64,000 nt of DNA from Blastocladiella emersonii ATCC 22665. Taxonomy: Eukaryota > Blastocladiomycota > Blastocladiomycetes > Blastocladiales > Blastocladiaceae. Below the pieces are notes generated by a model, which saw only the letters and a program-made list of their open reading frames with translations, was not told where the DNA came from and searched no databases. The position numbers and the translations under genes were made by a program. The stretch spans positions 620,001 through 684,000 of the forward strand of contig JANHCV010000009.1 of the NCBI GenBank assembly GCA_025594325.1. The letters are read 5' to 3'. This document shows positions 11,901 through 21,452 of this stretch, one piece after another. Within the stretch, counting starts at the first letter, position 1, and each line of letters opens with the position of its first letter.

Positions 11901-12204
11901 TTTGCAGATGAAAACAGTCGTCGTTGAGCGTCTTGTTGGCGAGGTGTGACTCATGCTCGGAGAAGAGGTGGTAGATTGGGTCAAACTTGCGCAGCGCGTC
12001 GCGGCCGGCGTGGCCGAACCGAAGGTGCAGGATGGCCGTCAAGGTGGCGGTCTTGGCTTCGGATTTTGAGAATGAACAAGGAAATCGAGACCGTGTTGAG
12101 GAAGAGGTGCCGGTGGTGGATGGCGACGGCGGTGGTGGTGGTGCATCGCCGGCGGCAGGGCCAGATGCGCGGGCCAGGGCCAAGTCCGAGGTTCCTCCCC
12201 CCAT
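8913..12204 (-). pseudogene. pol: copia Pol: gag-pre-integrase, integrase, RT, RNase H (frameshifted)
   Basis: The long frame ends at 8913 and runs unbroken from about 11910. Reading order on the minus strand: GAG-pre-integrase HH part 'LHLRFGHAGRDALRKFD', then a one-base frameshift at an AAAA run (11911-11914), then 'CKSSKEVFQSLP'. The integrase core starts 'VDLNVVKYAPSHIHGY'; the expected second catalytic Asp is Asn (LRCNGKGLF where RSDNGGEF is usual), while the Glu is kept in 'GLVERLFRMLN'. Reverse transcriptase shows 'GSQWVYAYK', KARLVARGDQQ, SMDVSNAYVHA, LKKSLYGLKNAGREW and an intact YVDDLLIGGD. RNase H shows 'ADYASDKATCRSTSG' and 'TVESELNAATEAMREIIW'. Removing one T from TTTT would restore the HHCC zinc site; a sequencing homopolymer error is an alternative explanation. 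The upstream 11-residue proline-rich repeats are in the same reading frame as the HH part. Confidence 0.85.
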
Positions 12205-12224
12205 CTCGATGGAGATGTTGGACG

Positions 12225-13520
12225 GGCGAGGTGCGGCGGCTCCCTCAACAGCGAGCGGCGGGTTGGGCGCAGCGGCTCCCCCAACGGCAAGCGGCGGGTC
12301 GGGCGCAGCGGCTCCCCCGACGGTGAGCGGCGGATCAGGCGCAGCGGCTCCCCCAACAGCAAGCGGCGCGTTGTTGCCGCGGCCGCCTTGATGGCGTTGA
12401 GCCAGTCGGGCAGGAGCGCGGCGTTGGCGTAGAACCCGTTGGCAATGGTGGCCGGCTCAGGCTCATTGATGGCAGGCAGTGGGATGGGCGTGGCAACTCC
12501 CCCAAAGGCGAGCGGCAAGATGGGCGCAGCCACTCCCCCAATAGTGAGAGGCGGGACAGACGCAGCCGCTCCCCCAACCACCACAAGGCAGGAGCAAGCG
12601 CAGGGGCATGCAGGGAGCGCACAGTGGTGCAAGCACGGCGCGCAGCGCGCAAAGGGCTGCAGCAGGCCGCGTAGCAGCGGATAGGGAGTGTGACAGGAGG
12701 TAACCACGAGGCAGCACCCAGCAGGTAAGGCGCTGCAGTTCAACAGAGTGTGAACTGCAGGCGGGATGATGCAGCACGCGCAAGCGCATGCGGTGAGCGG
12801 GATGCGCGAATCGCGCAGGCGTGTATGGCAAGGAGGGTGCGCGAAGCAAGCGGGGTGCCGCAGATCGCGCAGGTGCCTTTGGTGAGAAGGATGTGCGACT
12901 TGCGCGACGTTGGAAGATGGAGCGGGATGCTGCGGGTTGTGCGGGTCCAGCGTGCGAGCAGGCGGAGGACAGGGTACTGTTGGCCGCGCAAGTGCAGGTG
13001 GCGAGCGGGAAAAACGCGGATCGCGCGGGCGCAGGGGCCGCGAAGGACGTCGCGGATCACGCGAGCGCCAGCGGCTAGCGGGATGCACAGCTCAATCTAG
13101 TAGCGAGTGCCATGCGGGATGTTGCGGATCGCGCGAGCGCAGGCGGCGAGAAGGACGCACAGCTCGCGCGGGTGCAGGTGACGAGCGGGACGCGCGGATC
13201 GCGCGAACGGGCGACGAGCGGAACGCGTGGATCGCACGAGTGGGCGACGAGCGAGACGCGCGGACTGCGCGACGTGCAGGACGCGCGGATCGCGCGAACG
13301 GGCGACGAGCGGGACGCGCGGATGGCGCGAGCAGGCGACGTGCGGGGCGCGCGGGTCGCGCGGGCGGGCGACGAGCGGGTGGTGCGGATGGCGCGAGTGC
13401 GGGCGTCAGGCGGGTTCCGCAGCTTGCACAAGTGCCGGCGCCGAGCGGGATGTTGCGGGTCGTACGAGCGGGCGACGAGCGGGACGCGCGCGTCGCGCTA
13501 GTGGGCAACGAGCGGTGTGC
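12225..13520 (-). repeat. 33-bp tandem repeats in copia leader
   Basis: Tandem 33-bp units. The clearest are at 12240-12400 and 12490-12600, reading on the minus strand as 11-residue repeats PPLAVGGAAAPD / PPLTIGGVAAPI. A second set at about 13150-13500 has the unit ACGAGCGGGACGCGCGGATC plus 13 more bases. Both sets have the same 33-bp period. Between the repeat block and the Pol frame the minus-strand reading changes frame near 12380 (segment ANAALLPDWLNAIKAAA). Confidence 0.8.
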
Positions 13521-14526
13521 GCAACTCACACAAGAGCAGGTGTTGCGCGGGAAGACGTGGATCGCACAAGCGAGTCGGCGAGCGGGATGCCGCGCGGAAT
13601 GCACAGCTTGCACAAGTGCAATCGGGGAACTGCAGCTCGGCCGGGGCCAAACAGCTTGGTGCACCGTGGATTACGTGAGTGTGGGTAGCGCGAGTGTACA
13701 CGGCCAACAGGGCGGTAGGGCGCCGTGGACCGTGCAAGGACCGACGTCACACGGGACGCGCGGTTTCCACAAGGGCGAGGAGCGAGTTGGGGACGTGCGG
13801 CACGTGGGATGGCGGAGAGCGTGTGGAGTGGTTCGTGTCGCGCGAGATCAGACGGCGAGCGGGATGTGGGACCCCGCGCCAAACCGGCAGGTAGGCGGAG
13901 CGTAGGGGCTCAGATTGTGCGTGATGAGCGTGATGCCACGTCGTGCACTGCGGGAGATGGCCAAGAGTCCGCGAGGAGCGCGATGGCAAGCAGGCACGCG
14001 GTGCTGGTACTCGCGCAACGATGTGAGGCGAGCGGGGCAAGGCAGCCAGCCGCGCAGCAATTGCAACACCGTTGCCCGCAAGACGGCGCGGGGAGGGCGC
14101 GACTGTTTGCAGAGCAACGCGAGGCAAGCATGGTGGCGCGGAGAGGTGCTGGCGGTGCAGGTGCGCCCATCATAGTGCAAGATTGTGTGGTGTGCATAGT
14201 TGGGCTGTGCAGGTAAGCATGCGTGAGTGTGAGGGGTGATGCATGGTCGCCCTACGTTGTCAGGGAGCCATACATGGTGGAGATGCCAGAGAGGTTCCAA
14301 GGGAACCGAGCCAGATACGGAGCAAGGGGAGCGAAGTGTTGCGAGTACTTCTAAACGACGGATGGCGGGGCGAGAGGAGGAGTGAGCAGATCGAAGTGCA
14401 TTGGAGGTGACCGCGAAGGGCGACCCACACTCGCACACGCACAACGCCTGCTTCTCCTGGTCGCAACCACACACACATCACATTGGGGAACGCGTCCGAG
14501 GCTCACAGGCAGGGGATGATGCAACG

Positions 14527-14965
14527 CGCCGCGCGAAGTCTGCTTACACTGTGTGCGCACTTGGCTAACGCGCAAGGCGGTGGTGCACCAATACGCGGGA
14601 CGCCCGGCGGCGGGGAAGTTGCAGGAGCTCGCGGCGCGGGGTCTGCTTACACGGTGTGCGCACTTGGCTAACGTGCAAGGCGGTGGTGCACCGATACGCG
14701 GGACGCCTAGCGGCGGGGAGGTTGCTGGAACGCGCGGCGCGGGGTCTGCTAATACGGTGTGCGCACTTGGCTAACGCGCAAGGCGGTGGTGCGCCAATTC
14801 GCGGGACGCCCGGCGGCGCGAACCGCCGCGAACACGGGTGGCGAACGCGGTTTCCGTCATCGCGACTATCGTGCGGAAGGGTATCTGCTAACACAGTGTG
14901 CGCACTTGGCTAACGCGCAAGGCGGTGGTGCACTGATACGCGGGATACCCAACGGCACGATCTGC
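14527..14965 (-). repeat. 103-bp tandem repeats near copia 5' end
   Basis: Four imperfect copies of a unit containing GTGCGCACTTGGCTAACGCG and GGCGGTGGTGCACC. Anchor positions are 14553, 14656, 14759 and 14898, so spacing is 103, 103 and 139 bp. They lie about 300-700 bp downstream of the 5' LTR, in the element's leader. Confidence 0.8.
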
Positions 14966-15240
14966 TGCCGTGAGCGCGAGGTGGCGCACACGTCGACGTG
15001 AGGGAGAACGGAGGTGGGCGGCTGGGCTAACCGCGCCGGCGGCCCTGTGTCAACCGCTGCAGGCACTGGGACCCGCCACCGGGGCAGGCAGCGATTCCCG
15101 CCCTGGTGCTCGGCCGCTCGCACGGTCCGCGGCCCATGCCAGTACAGCGGGCGCAGGTGCAGTGACCGCGCGGCGGCAGGGAGGTGTGGAAGCAACTCGG
15201 AGGAAGCGGAGGCCGTACGTACATCGAGCTTCAAGGGCGA

Positions 15241-15255
15241 GCAGGGCTCATAACC
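15241..15255 (-). other. copia primer-binding site, half-tRNA type
   Basis: The 15 bases next to the 5' LTR read GCAGGGCTCATAACC on the plus strand. This equals the anticodon stem-loop part of fungal initiator tRNA-Met, including the CAT anticodon, rather than the tRNA 3' end. The element therefore probably primes from an internally cleaved initiator tRNA, as established for Drosophila copia. Confidence 0.75.
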
Positions 15256-15580
15256 AGTTGAAGCGTACAGGTGCAGGGTGCGAGAGGAAGGTTGAGCACG
15301 ATGCACGGAAGGCTGAGGAGATGACGGAGACGGTGATGGACACGGCGAAGGAGGTAGACGCAGAAGGGAGGAAAGGGTGTATAACGACGGCTAATAGTAG
15401 CAGCGATCTAGAACAAAACCAGAGGGAGCGGAGACGCTCGCTTGAGGTGAGCGTGCGACCCCGCGGCGAGGCAGTCCGCCGGCGGTGACTGGAAGTGTGG
15501 CGCCGCCGGCGCGTGCCACTCGCGTGATTGCCCGACGCGTCTCTCGCGGTCGGGCCAGCGTGCGCGTGTGTACTTGAACT
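15256..15580 (-). repeat. copia 5' LTR
   Basis: 325 bp, same termini and sequence as the 3' LTR. It is followed on the right by the target-duplication copy GAATA (15581-15585). It presumably holds the element promoter; no TATA box is obvious. Confidence 0.92.
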
Positions 15581-15585
15581 GAATA

Positions 15586-17064
15586 TACGCGTCTATAGTC
15601 CTCGCAACGTGTGCCGCGAACGCCTCACCACATACAAATGCTCAGAGACCTTGGCGATCGCAAGCCCTGTCGAGTCAGCGGTCGCAAGAACGCGCTTGGC
15701 GAGGTAGAAGTTGCGCTGTCGTGGCCTTCGCCCTCACAGCCACGGATCGCTCCCACGCGTCCACACCGGCCGCGCGCCCGTGCCGCGTGTGTGTTGCACG
15801 CGCGGGTGGCCGGGTAGCCCATCAACCAGATCGCTGAGGATCGCTTCACACGAGAGGTGAGAATGACGCGCATGAGATGACTCCGCGTGCCGATCGCGCG
15901 CGAGTGATGAAGCAGAAGCAGCAGCATGCGCGGCGGCGAGCACGGCGGTGAAGCTTGAGATCAAGCTGGTGGAGAGCGGGGCGGACGGCGGGGTGGACGG
16001 AGAGACGGACGGCGAGACGGACGCAGCCAGGCGCGACGGCAACAGCTACCTTGTACCGGCAGGAGCCGAGGCTTCGGTAGAAGGCGTTTACGGCTCGGGA
16101 GGCGCGTGCGCGGCGGGCACACGTTCGGTTCAGGAAGGGAGCGAGACGCAGTTGAGGGCGCCGCGGTGGCCGCGACCGCTCGCGGCGAGCAAGCTTTGTT
16201 GACTTGGTCGACCGCGCCTCTCACGTTCCACAGGCCGAGATCGTGGCAGCCCATGCAGCGTCGCGGAGGCTGGATCGCGACAAACATCGGAGGCGAGACG
16301 GCGCGGCGTTCCGGGATGCGCGAGAGAGATCCAGTACATGGCGATGAGATAGCTTCATGTCTTGCGACAGGTGCTCTCGACGTGGCGGGCAGTGGTGGGC
16401 CTCAGTCGCTGAAGGGAGAGAGAGGAGAGCGGGCGCGCGGGCAGGAGGAAGCGAGCCGAACCGCCGAAGTCACATGTGTGCGCGCTCACCAGCCCGGGTG
16501 AGAGGCTTTTTCGCTCCTCACGCCTCAGACCGCGCTCAAGCGCTGAAACCCTCCCTAGCGCCACCTAGCGCCACATCCCGGGCCGTGAGCGTGAGTTGAG
16601 GAGCGTTTTGAGCGATCCATGAAACCCCCTAGTCTCTCCCGCCCTCGCGGAAAACGCGCTCGAAAGGGCGGCGTGGAGACGTCACGCGCGCGCGGGTGGA
16701 AAATCAGCTGACACCCGGGAGACAGAGACAAAGCGCGTGTCGCGCGGCGCGACGCGTCGTCGCGTCTCACGTTTCGCGCGCGCGCGGGACGCGGCGCGGC
16801 GGGTCGTCATACGCGCGCGATATTGTCGCACACTGCAACGAGCTGTGCGCGCCCCCTGCCCTGCTCCGCCCTTGCCCTTTCTCGCCCACCGCCGACGCTC
16901 CCTCCACGATCTCGCCAAGTAGACTATAGACGACGACGAAGACTTGCCCCCTAGACTGATAGACGGCCGGCACCGACTCCTCGCCGACCACACCACCCGC
17001 CCGATACCCTACCCTGTAACCCCTCCGCCGACTCGCCCATACCCGCCAGTACCACGTCGCCGCC
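15586..17064. other. intergenic, no gene seen
   Basis: 1.5 kb between the copia right end and the anillin-like gene. No frame shows protein-like composition. It contains the inverted partner (16613-16630) of the 18-bp repeat at 8351-8368, and presumably the promoter of the next gene. Confidence 0.5.
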
Positions 17065-18732
17065 ATGGAGAGCATGCTCAAAAACATGACCCTGCGCGGT
17101 CTCCCCGCCGGCCTGCGCTCGCCCAACCGCAAGAAGGGCGACGCGTCCGCGCACGACTCGGGGTCGGGGTCGCCGCAGAAGCTCGCGCCCGCGACCGCCT
17201 CGAACCATTTCCTTGCGCCCGTCACGGGCCACCACGACCGCACGGGCTCGTCGAACCCGGGTTCGGGATTTACGAGCAACCTGCACCGGCGCGGGTCGAT
17301 CGCGAGCTTCGCGTCGGCGGTCCGCAAGTCGCCGTCCATGGCGTCCATCATGGCCATGGTCGAGGAGCCCACGCGCAACAGCCTGCCGACCAAGTGCATC
17401 GAGAACAACCAGCTGCGCGTGCCCATGAACGTCGACCACGGCCGCCTGTGCCCCGAGCTCGTCGCGTGGGCCAAGTCGCCCCGCCTCAACGACCTCAAGT
17501 CGTCGGCCCGCCTCATGCCCAACTACAACTACGCCAGCTCGGCCGTCCAGCTCGTCGCTGACGACGACGAGCGTATGGTCGCGCGGTCTGGGTACGGTTT
17601 TTGCTCGTTGCGCGGCGGTGGTGGCGAGATGCTGACTCTCGCTCGATTCAATCTGTGTAGCGACGACGTGTTCGTGTTCCTGCAGGGTACGTTTGACGCT
17701 AAACCTTCCTTGACCTCGATCGCGTACTGACTCTCTCGTCCGCGGTTCGTAGTCGCCGACTTCCTCGCCAAGGGTGTTCCGCAGAGTACGTTCTCAACTC
17801 ACTCCCGTCCTCGATCTCGCGCTGACTCTTTACGACCCCATAGACGTCGAGCTGTTCTACGTCGTGACGACGCCGTCCGCGACCTTCGCGTCCAAGCCGT
17901 GGCCCGCGCTCGAGAAGCCGACCCGGACCAACGAGCCCTTCCTCCTGTACGTCAATCCCGCGCTCACGACCGACTCGTACCCCCCGCTCACGACCATCGA
18001 CGACCCCCTCGTAGGCCGTACGCGGACCAGATCAACATCGGCGTGTTCGCGCGCCTCCCCGTGACGCCGGGCAAGAAGAAGTCTGGCCTGATGGGCTCGC
18101 TCAAGAAGAAGGTGCCGCAGGACCACCTGCAGGGGGCCGAGATCAGCCTGGGCGAGGTGCACCTGGACCTGCAGTCGGTCGACTTTGGCAAGGAGGCGGC
18201 GACGCTGACGATTGCCTTCGACCCTCGGCTCCGCGCCCTCCTGCACTGGACCGTGGACGCGGACGCGGAGCTGACGGTTCGCCTCGGTGTGTGGACGGGC
18301 GCGGGCCCGCGGATCCGGTCGCAGCGCGAGGCGTTCCACTCCGGGTACCTGACGATCCAGACCAACCCGCGGTGCCCGACGTGGCGCCGGTACTGGGCCG
18401 TCATCGACACGGAGCGCGGCGTGCTGCAGCTCTTCGACTTCGAGTACAAGACCACCAAGCTGCACCGCGTGCTGTCGCTCGGCACCGTGACCGCGGTGCG
18501 GCCTGCCGACCCCGAGGAGTACCCGATCCCGCACACGTTCGTCATGGTGTGCCCCGGCGCCTTCGCCATCCAGTCGTCGTCCGACCTCTACGCGTCCAAC
18601 GACACGCTCGTCAGCGTCGAGGCCGCTAAGTGGGTCTGCCGCGCCGATACCGACGCTGACATGGACCGCTGGATGCAGTCGCTCGCCGCGACCTCGCGCA
18701 TGGTCCGTGCCCAGGCCAAGTCGCACAAGTAA
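17065..18732 (+). CDS. anillin/Bud4-like protein with C-terminal PH domain
   Basis: Likely a septin- or membrane-associated cytokinesis scaffold at the cortex. Five exons: 17065-17591, 17661-17686, 17753-17785, 17844-17946 and 18015-18732; all introns are GTACG...AG and every junction keeps frame. The N-terminal 150 residues are basic and Ser-rich. The middle has an anillin-homology-like beta-rich segment (DDVFVFLQVADFLAKGVPQ, then 'NVELFYVVTTPSATFAS', then YADQINIGVFARLPV). The last 120 residues form a PH domain: 'SGYLTIQTNPRCPTWRRYWA', VIDTERGVLQLFDFEYK, then a C-terminal helix with 'DADMDRWMQSLAATSRM' containing the invariant PH tryptophan. 'PTWRRYWA' before the PH beta-3 strand is typical of anillin, Mid2 and Bud4. 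It converges on the orphan membrane protein, 106 bp apart. Another PH scaffold remains possible. Confidence 0.6.
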
Positions 18733-18838
18733 CAAGCGCGTAGGGTTGGGGTTTGGTTGTTGTTCTTGTATTGTCGTCGTTCTATTCAATCGCTATTCAA
18801 ATAGCCCGATTCGACGGTGAAATGATTATATGTACAGC

Positions 18839-20818
18839 TCATCCCATCCTTGCCGGCCCCGGAAACGGACCATGCCCTGGCCCGCCGCGCGGTGGTGCTC
18901 GTTCGTGCTCGACCACCACGAGCGTCGGCGTCGCACTCGCGCCCTCCTCGTCATCGAGATCCCACCGACCATCATCCTCATCATCCGACTCACTCCCGTG
19001 GTCGCTCGCCCCACTCGTCACGACCGTGAGCAACGACGCCTGGCTATCCACGCCGCCGCCGCGTCCCGCTCCCGGCGCGATCCCAGCGCGGAGCTGCTGG
19101 AACCGCGCCGCCGAGTGCGTGCGCAGGTCGTCGTGCGACCAGACGCGCGCGTGGCCGCGCACGCGCTGTTGTGGCGGGGGCGGGGGCGGGGACCAGTGGC
19201 GGTACTCGGCGGCGCCGTACCCGCCACCATTCGCGACCGACGAGGACGGCGACGAGGCGAGGAACGTGTTGACGAGCTGGGTCGGGGTCGACCCGTGGTG
19301 CACGCCCGAGTCGCTCGCGGCGACGCGCTGGTACGCCGTGTGCGGGACCGTGGGCCCGCTGCCGTTGCGGTCGACCATGGGCAGCGTGAGTGGGTCGACG
19401 CCCCGCGTGATCCCCGACGCCCCACCGGCGCCGGCGGCATCCGAGACGCGGTGGCGGCGCTGGCGGCGCTGCGCGCGGCCCGCGGCGCGCTTGAACGAGT
19501 GGATCGCGACCTTGAACATCATCTCGTCGTACACGATGAACCCGAGAAGGAGCACGTTGCACGCGACCCAGAAAAAGGGCACCGCGACCGAGTAGTTGCC
19601 CGGGCCCGACGTGATATACAGGTCGCCCAGCACGTTGAGGATCAGGACGGCCGCGCGGGGGACGTACGACGTGGCGAGCGCGCGCAAGAAATCCATGGTG
19701 TTGTTGAACTCGGCGTGCAGCGTCTTGCGGATCCACAGCGAGTTGAAGCACACGAAGCAGACGTACGTCTCGATGCCAATGTCCAGGATCCGCCGCGCGT
19801 TGAAGATCAGCGACGAGGGCTCCCACGAGCAGTACCGCCCGGCGTCGGGCGAGTCGATGGCGCGCGAGCGCAGTTTGACCACGTCTACACGCGAATGGTT
19901 AGCCGTTGCCGTGTCGCTGAAGAGCGGCAGGAACGCACCGAGGGCGCCGAGCGCGACATAGATGAGCCACGTCATGAGGTGCAGCGGGCGGTGCGTGCGG
20001 GACCACTGCGACAGCGACAGCAGCTGGTCGGCGCGCGCGAGCATCAGGCCCATCGCCAGCGCGTACCCGGCCTGGAACATGGACTGCGTGGCGCGGTTCC
20101 GCTGCTGGCACGCGTCGTCCGAGATGTCGGGCAGGTTCATGGACAGCTGGCCGACCGCGTTGAAGAAGAAGACGAGCGCCATGAGCGACTTGGCCCCGAA
20201 GAACCACACGCGCGCGTGGAACTCGCGCAGCGGACGCAGCTGACGCCGGTACTCGATGCGCGCGGGCGGCGATGGAGCGGCGGCGGCCGCGTCGACGATC
20301 GATTCGGGCGAGCACACGCGGTCGTGGTGCGGCAGGACCGGCGTCTGGCTCGGCGAGGGGGCGCCGGGACCCGGCTGGTTTCGCCGGCGCGCCGCGGCGA
20401 ACGTGGCGCGGAGCGACCGCGACGACGCGGCGCGCGCCGGGACGGGGACCTCGACGACCTCGCGCCGCAGCGATTTCGCGAACCGGGCGAGCGCGTAGCG
20501 CAGCGCGACGAGGGTGAAGAGGAGGTAGGCGCCGACAAAGGCGATGAAGAAGATGCGCAGCGTCGTCAGGGCGAGCATGTGGTGCTGCGAGTCGGCGGAG
20601 GCGGACAGCGACCCGGCAGTCGAGCGGAAGTCGACTTCGTCGAACGGCGCGGGTGACCGTGGGAGGAGCAGGCGGTCGGACCACCAGTCTTCCGAGACAG
20701 CGCCGAATTCGCTGCTGCTGACGGCGTCTATGCCGACGTTCCGCGCATGGAGCAACGGCGCGGCCGCAGCGGCGGCAGCGGCGAGCGCTCCGGGATTTGG
20801 CGGGAGCGGTGGTGGCAT
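18839..20818 (-). CDS. orphan seven-helix membrane protein
   Basis: I do not recognise this family. From the ATG at 20816-20818 the protein has about 659 residues; another in-frame ATG lies 57 codons upstream (20987-20989), but that extension looks like leader. Seven hydrophobic segments are visible: 'TLRIFFIAFVGAYLLFTLVA', 'VWFFGAKSLMALVFFFNAVG', MFQAGYALAMGLMLA, LMTWLIYVALGALGAFL, 'IGIETYVCFVCFNSLWI', 'YVPRAAVLILNVLGDLYI' and 'VAVPFFWVACNVLLLGFIVY'. An Arg-rich loop follows helix 1 and a 200-residue disordered acidic tail with DDEDDGRWDLDDEEG ends the protein. A possible 54-bp in-frame intron (about 19887-19940, GTGCGT...TAG preceded by a CTAAC branch-like site) would remove the end of helix 4. 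GPCR-like topology is inference only. Confidence 0.6.
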   Translation of the reverse strand: MPPPLPPNPGALAAAAAAAAPLLHARNVGIDAVSSSEFGAVSEDWWSDRLLLPRSPAPFDEVDFRSTAGSLSASADSQHHMLALTTLRIFFIAFVGAYLLFTLVALRYALARFAKSLRREVVEVPVPARAASSRSLRATFAAARRRNQPGPGAPSPSQTPVLPHHDRVCSPESIVDAAAAAPSPPARIEYRRQLRPLREFHARVWFFGAKSLMALVFFFNAVGQLSMNLPDISDDACQQRNRATQSMFQAGYALAMGLMLARADQLLSLSQWSRTHRPLHLMTWLIYVALGALGAFLPLFSDTATANHSRVDVVKLRSRAIDSPDAGRYCSWEPSSLIFNARRILDIGIETYVCFVCFNSLWIRKTLHAEFNNTMDFLRALATSYVPRAAVLILNVLGDLYITSGPGNYSVAVPFFWVACNVLLLGFIVYDEMMFKVAIHSFKRAAGRAQRRQRRHRVSDAAGAGGASGITRGVDPLTLPMVDRNGSGPTVPHTAYQRVAASDSGVHHGSTPTQLVNTFLASSPSSSVANGGGYGAAEYRHWSPPPPPPQQRVRGHARVWSHDDLRTHSAARFQQLRAGIAPGAGRGGGVDSQASLLTVVTSGASDHGSESDDEDDGRWDLDDEEGASATPTLVVVEHERAPPRGGPGHGPFPGPARMG

Positions 20819-21452
20819 GGTGTCGATGGGCGAGGTGCAGTCAGTCGCTTGCACCAAGTTGCATCGGGATACATGTAGCGGCGCGGGCGGAGAGGAGAGG
20901 AGAGGGGCGGCGGCAAGGGACGGGAAACGGGGGCACGCCCGCTGAGCCACCCGCTCGACCGTCACCTGACTCCAATCACACCCGTTCATCAGCCGCCGAC
21001 CGCGCGGCGCGCGAGCACGACGCGCCAGTGCGGCAATCGGGGATGGGCGCGCTGGGCTTTCCGCTGAGCCTCGTCGACGCGTCGGAGTCGCTTCAACGCG
21101 CTTAGGCGGCCGGTCGGATGGTCCCGCGAGCTTGGCCCTTGCTCCCGGCTCCGGCGCACCGAGTTACGGTGGAAAAGTGTCAAGCTGTATCACGCAGGCC
21201 TGAGTCGGCCTACCTAACCGCCGCCGGCTCGGACTCGCCGTAACCACGCATCACATTGCGCCTAGCCAGCGAGGAGGTGTCCCCTTGCGAGGTGGAGTCG
21301 GGGAAAAACTGATGCGACGAGACAGCGCTTCGAGAATACTTGTTGACCGAGTGGAGGCGCAAGGATCGATGTTGTTTATGGTGGGAGACATTCAGTTCGC
21401 CGTGAGCCCACGCGAGAAATCGTCAACGATCTATCTCTCTGACCTTGTCAGT
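20819..21452. other. divergent intergenic region
   Basis: Separates the minus-strand membrane protein from tandem-family copy A. The frame upstream of copy A stays open from 21285 but has no counterpart in copies C and D, so it is treated as leader. Confidence 0.5.

Larger units (their letters stand above)
8560..15580 (-). mobile_element. Ty1/copia LTR retrotransposon, full length, degenerate coding region
   Basis: A 7,021-bp element bounded by two 325-bp direct LTRs (8560-8884 and 15256-15580) and by a 5-bp target duplication GAATA (8555-8559 and 15581-15585). Element polarity is minus: the 5' LTR is at the right. A primer-binding site abuts the 5' LTR at 15241-15255 and a short polypurine tract (GGGGGAG on the minus strand, 8885-8891) abuts the 3' LTR. 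Integrase precedes reverse transcriptase, which defines copia order. Between the PBS and the pol frame lie about 3 kb of tandem repeats without recognisable Gag zinc knuckles or protease motif. I found no mismatch between the LTRs by eye, so insertion appears recent, yet the pol frame carries lesions; it may have been mobilised in trans. Confidence 0.93.

Noticed and set aside
12039-13088. Long minus-strand frame in the copia leader as a possible Gag
   Set aside because: It is Arg/Pro/Cys-rich repeat translation with no capsid-like segment or CCHC knuckle; only the short NEPEPATIANGFYANAALLP stretch looks protein-like, so I did not call Gag.
12910-13905. 331-codon plus-strand frame of 11-residue repeats
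   Set aside because: It arises from the 33-bp repeats (a multiple of three) on the strand opposite to the element's transcription; no start context or conserved motif.
14553-14965. CRISPR-like array from the 103-bp repeats
   Set aside because: Eukaryotic context, whole unit repeated including the 'spacer', and located in a retrotransposon leader.
15237-15255. A tRNA gene at the GCAGGGCTCATAACC match
   Set aside because: Only the anticodon-arm part is present, with no D-arm or T-arm; it fits a primer-binding site.
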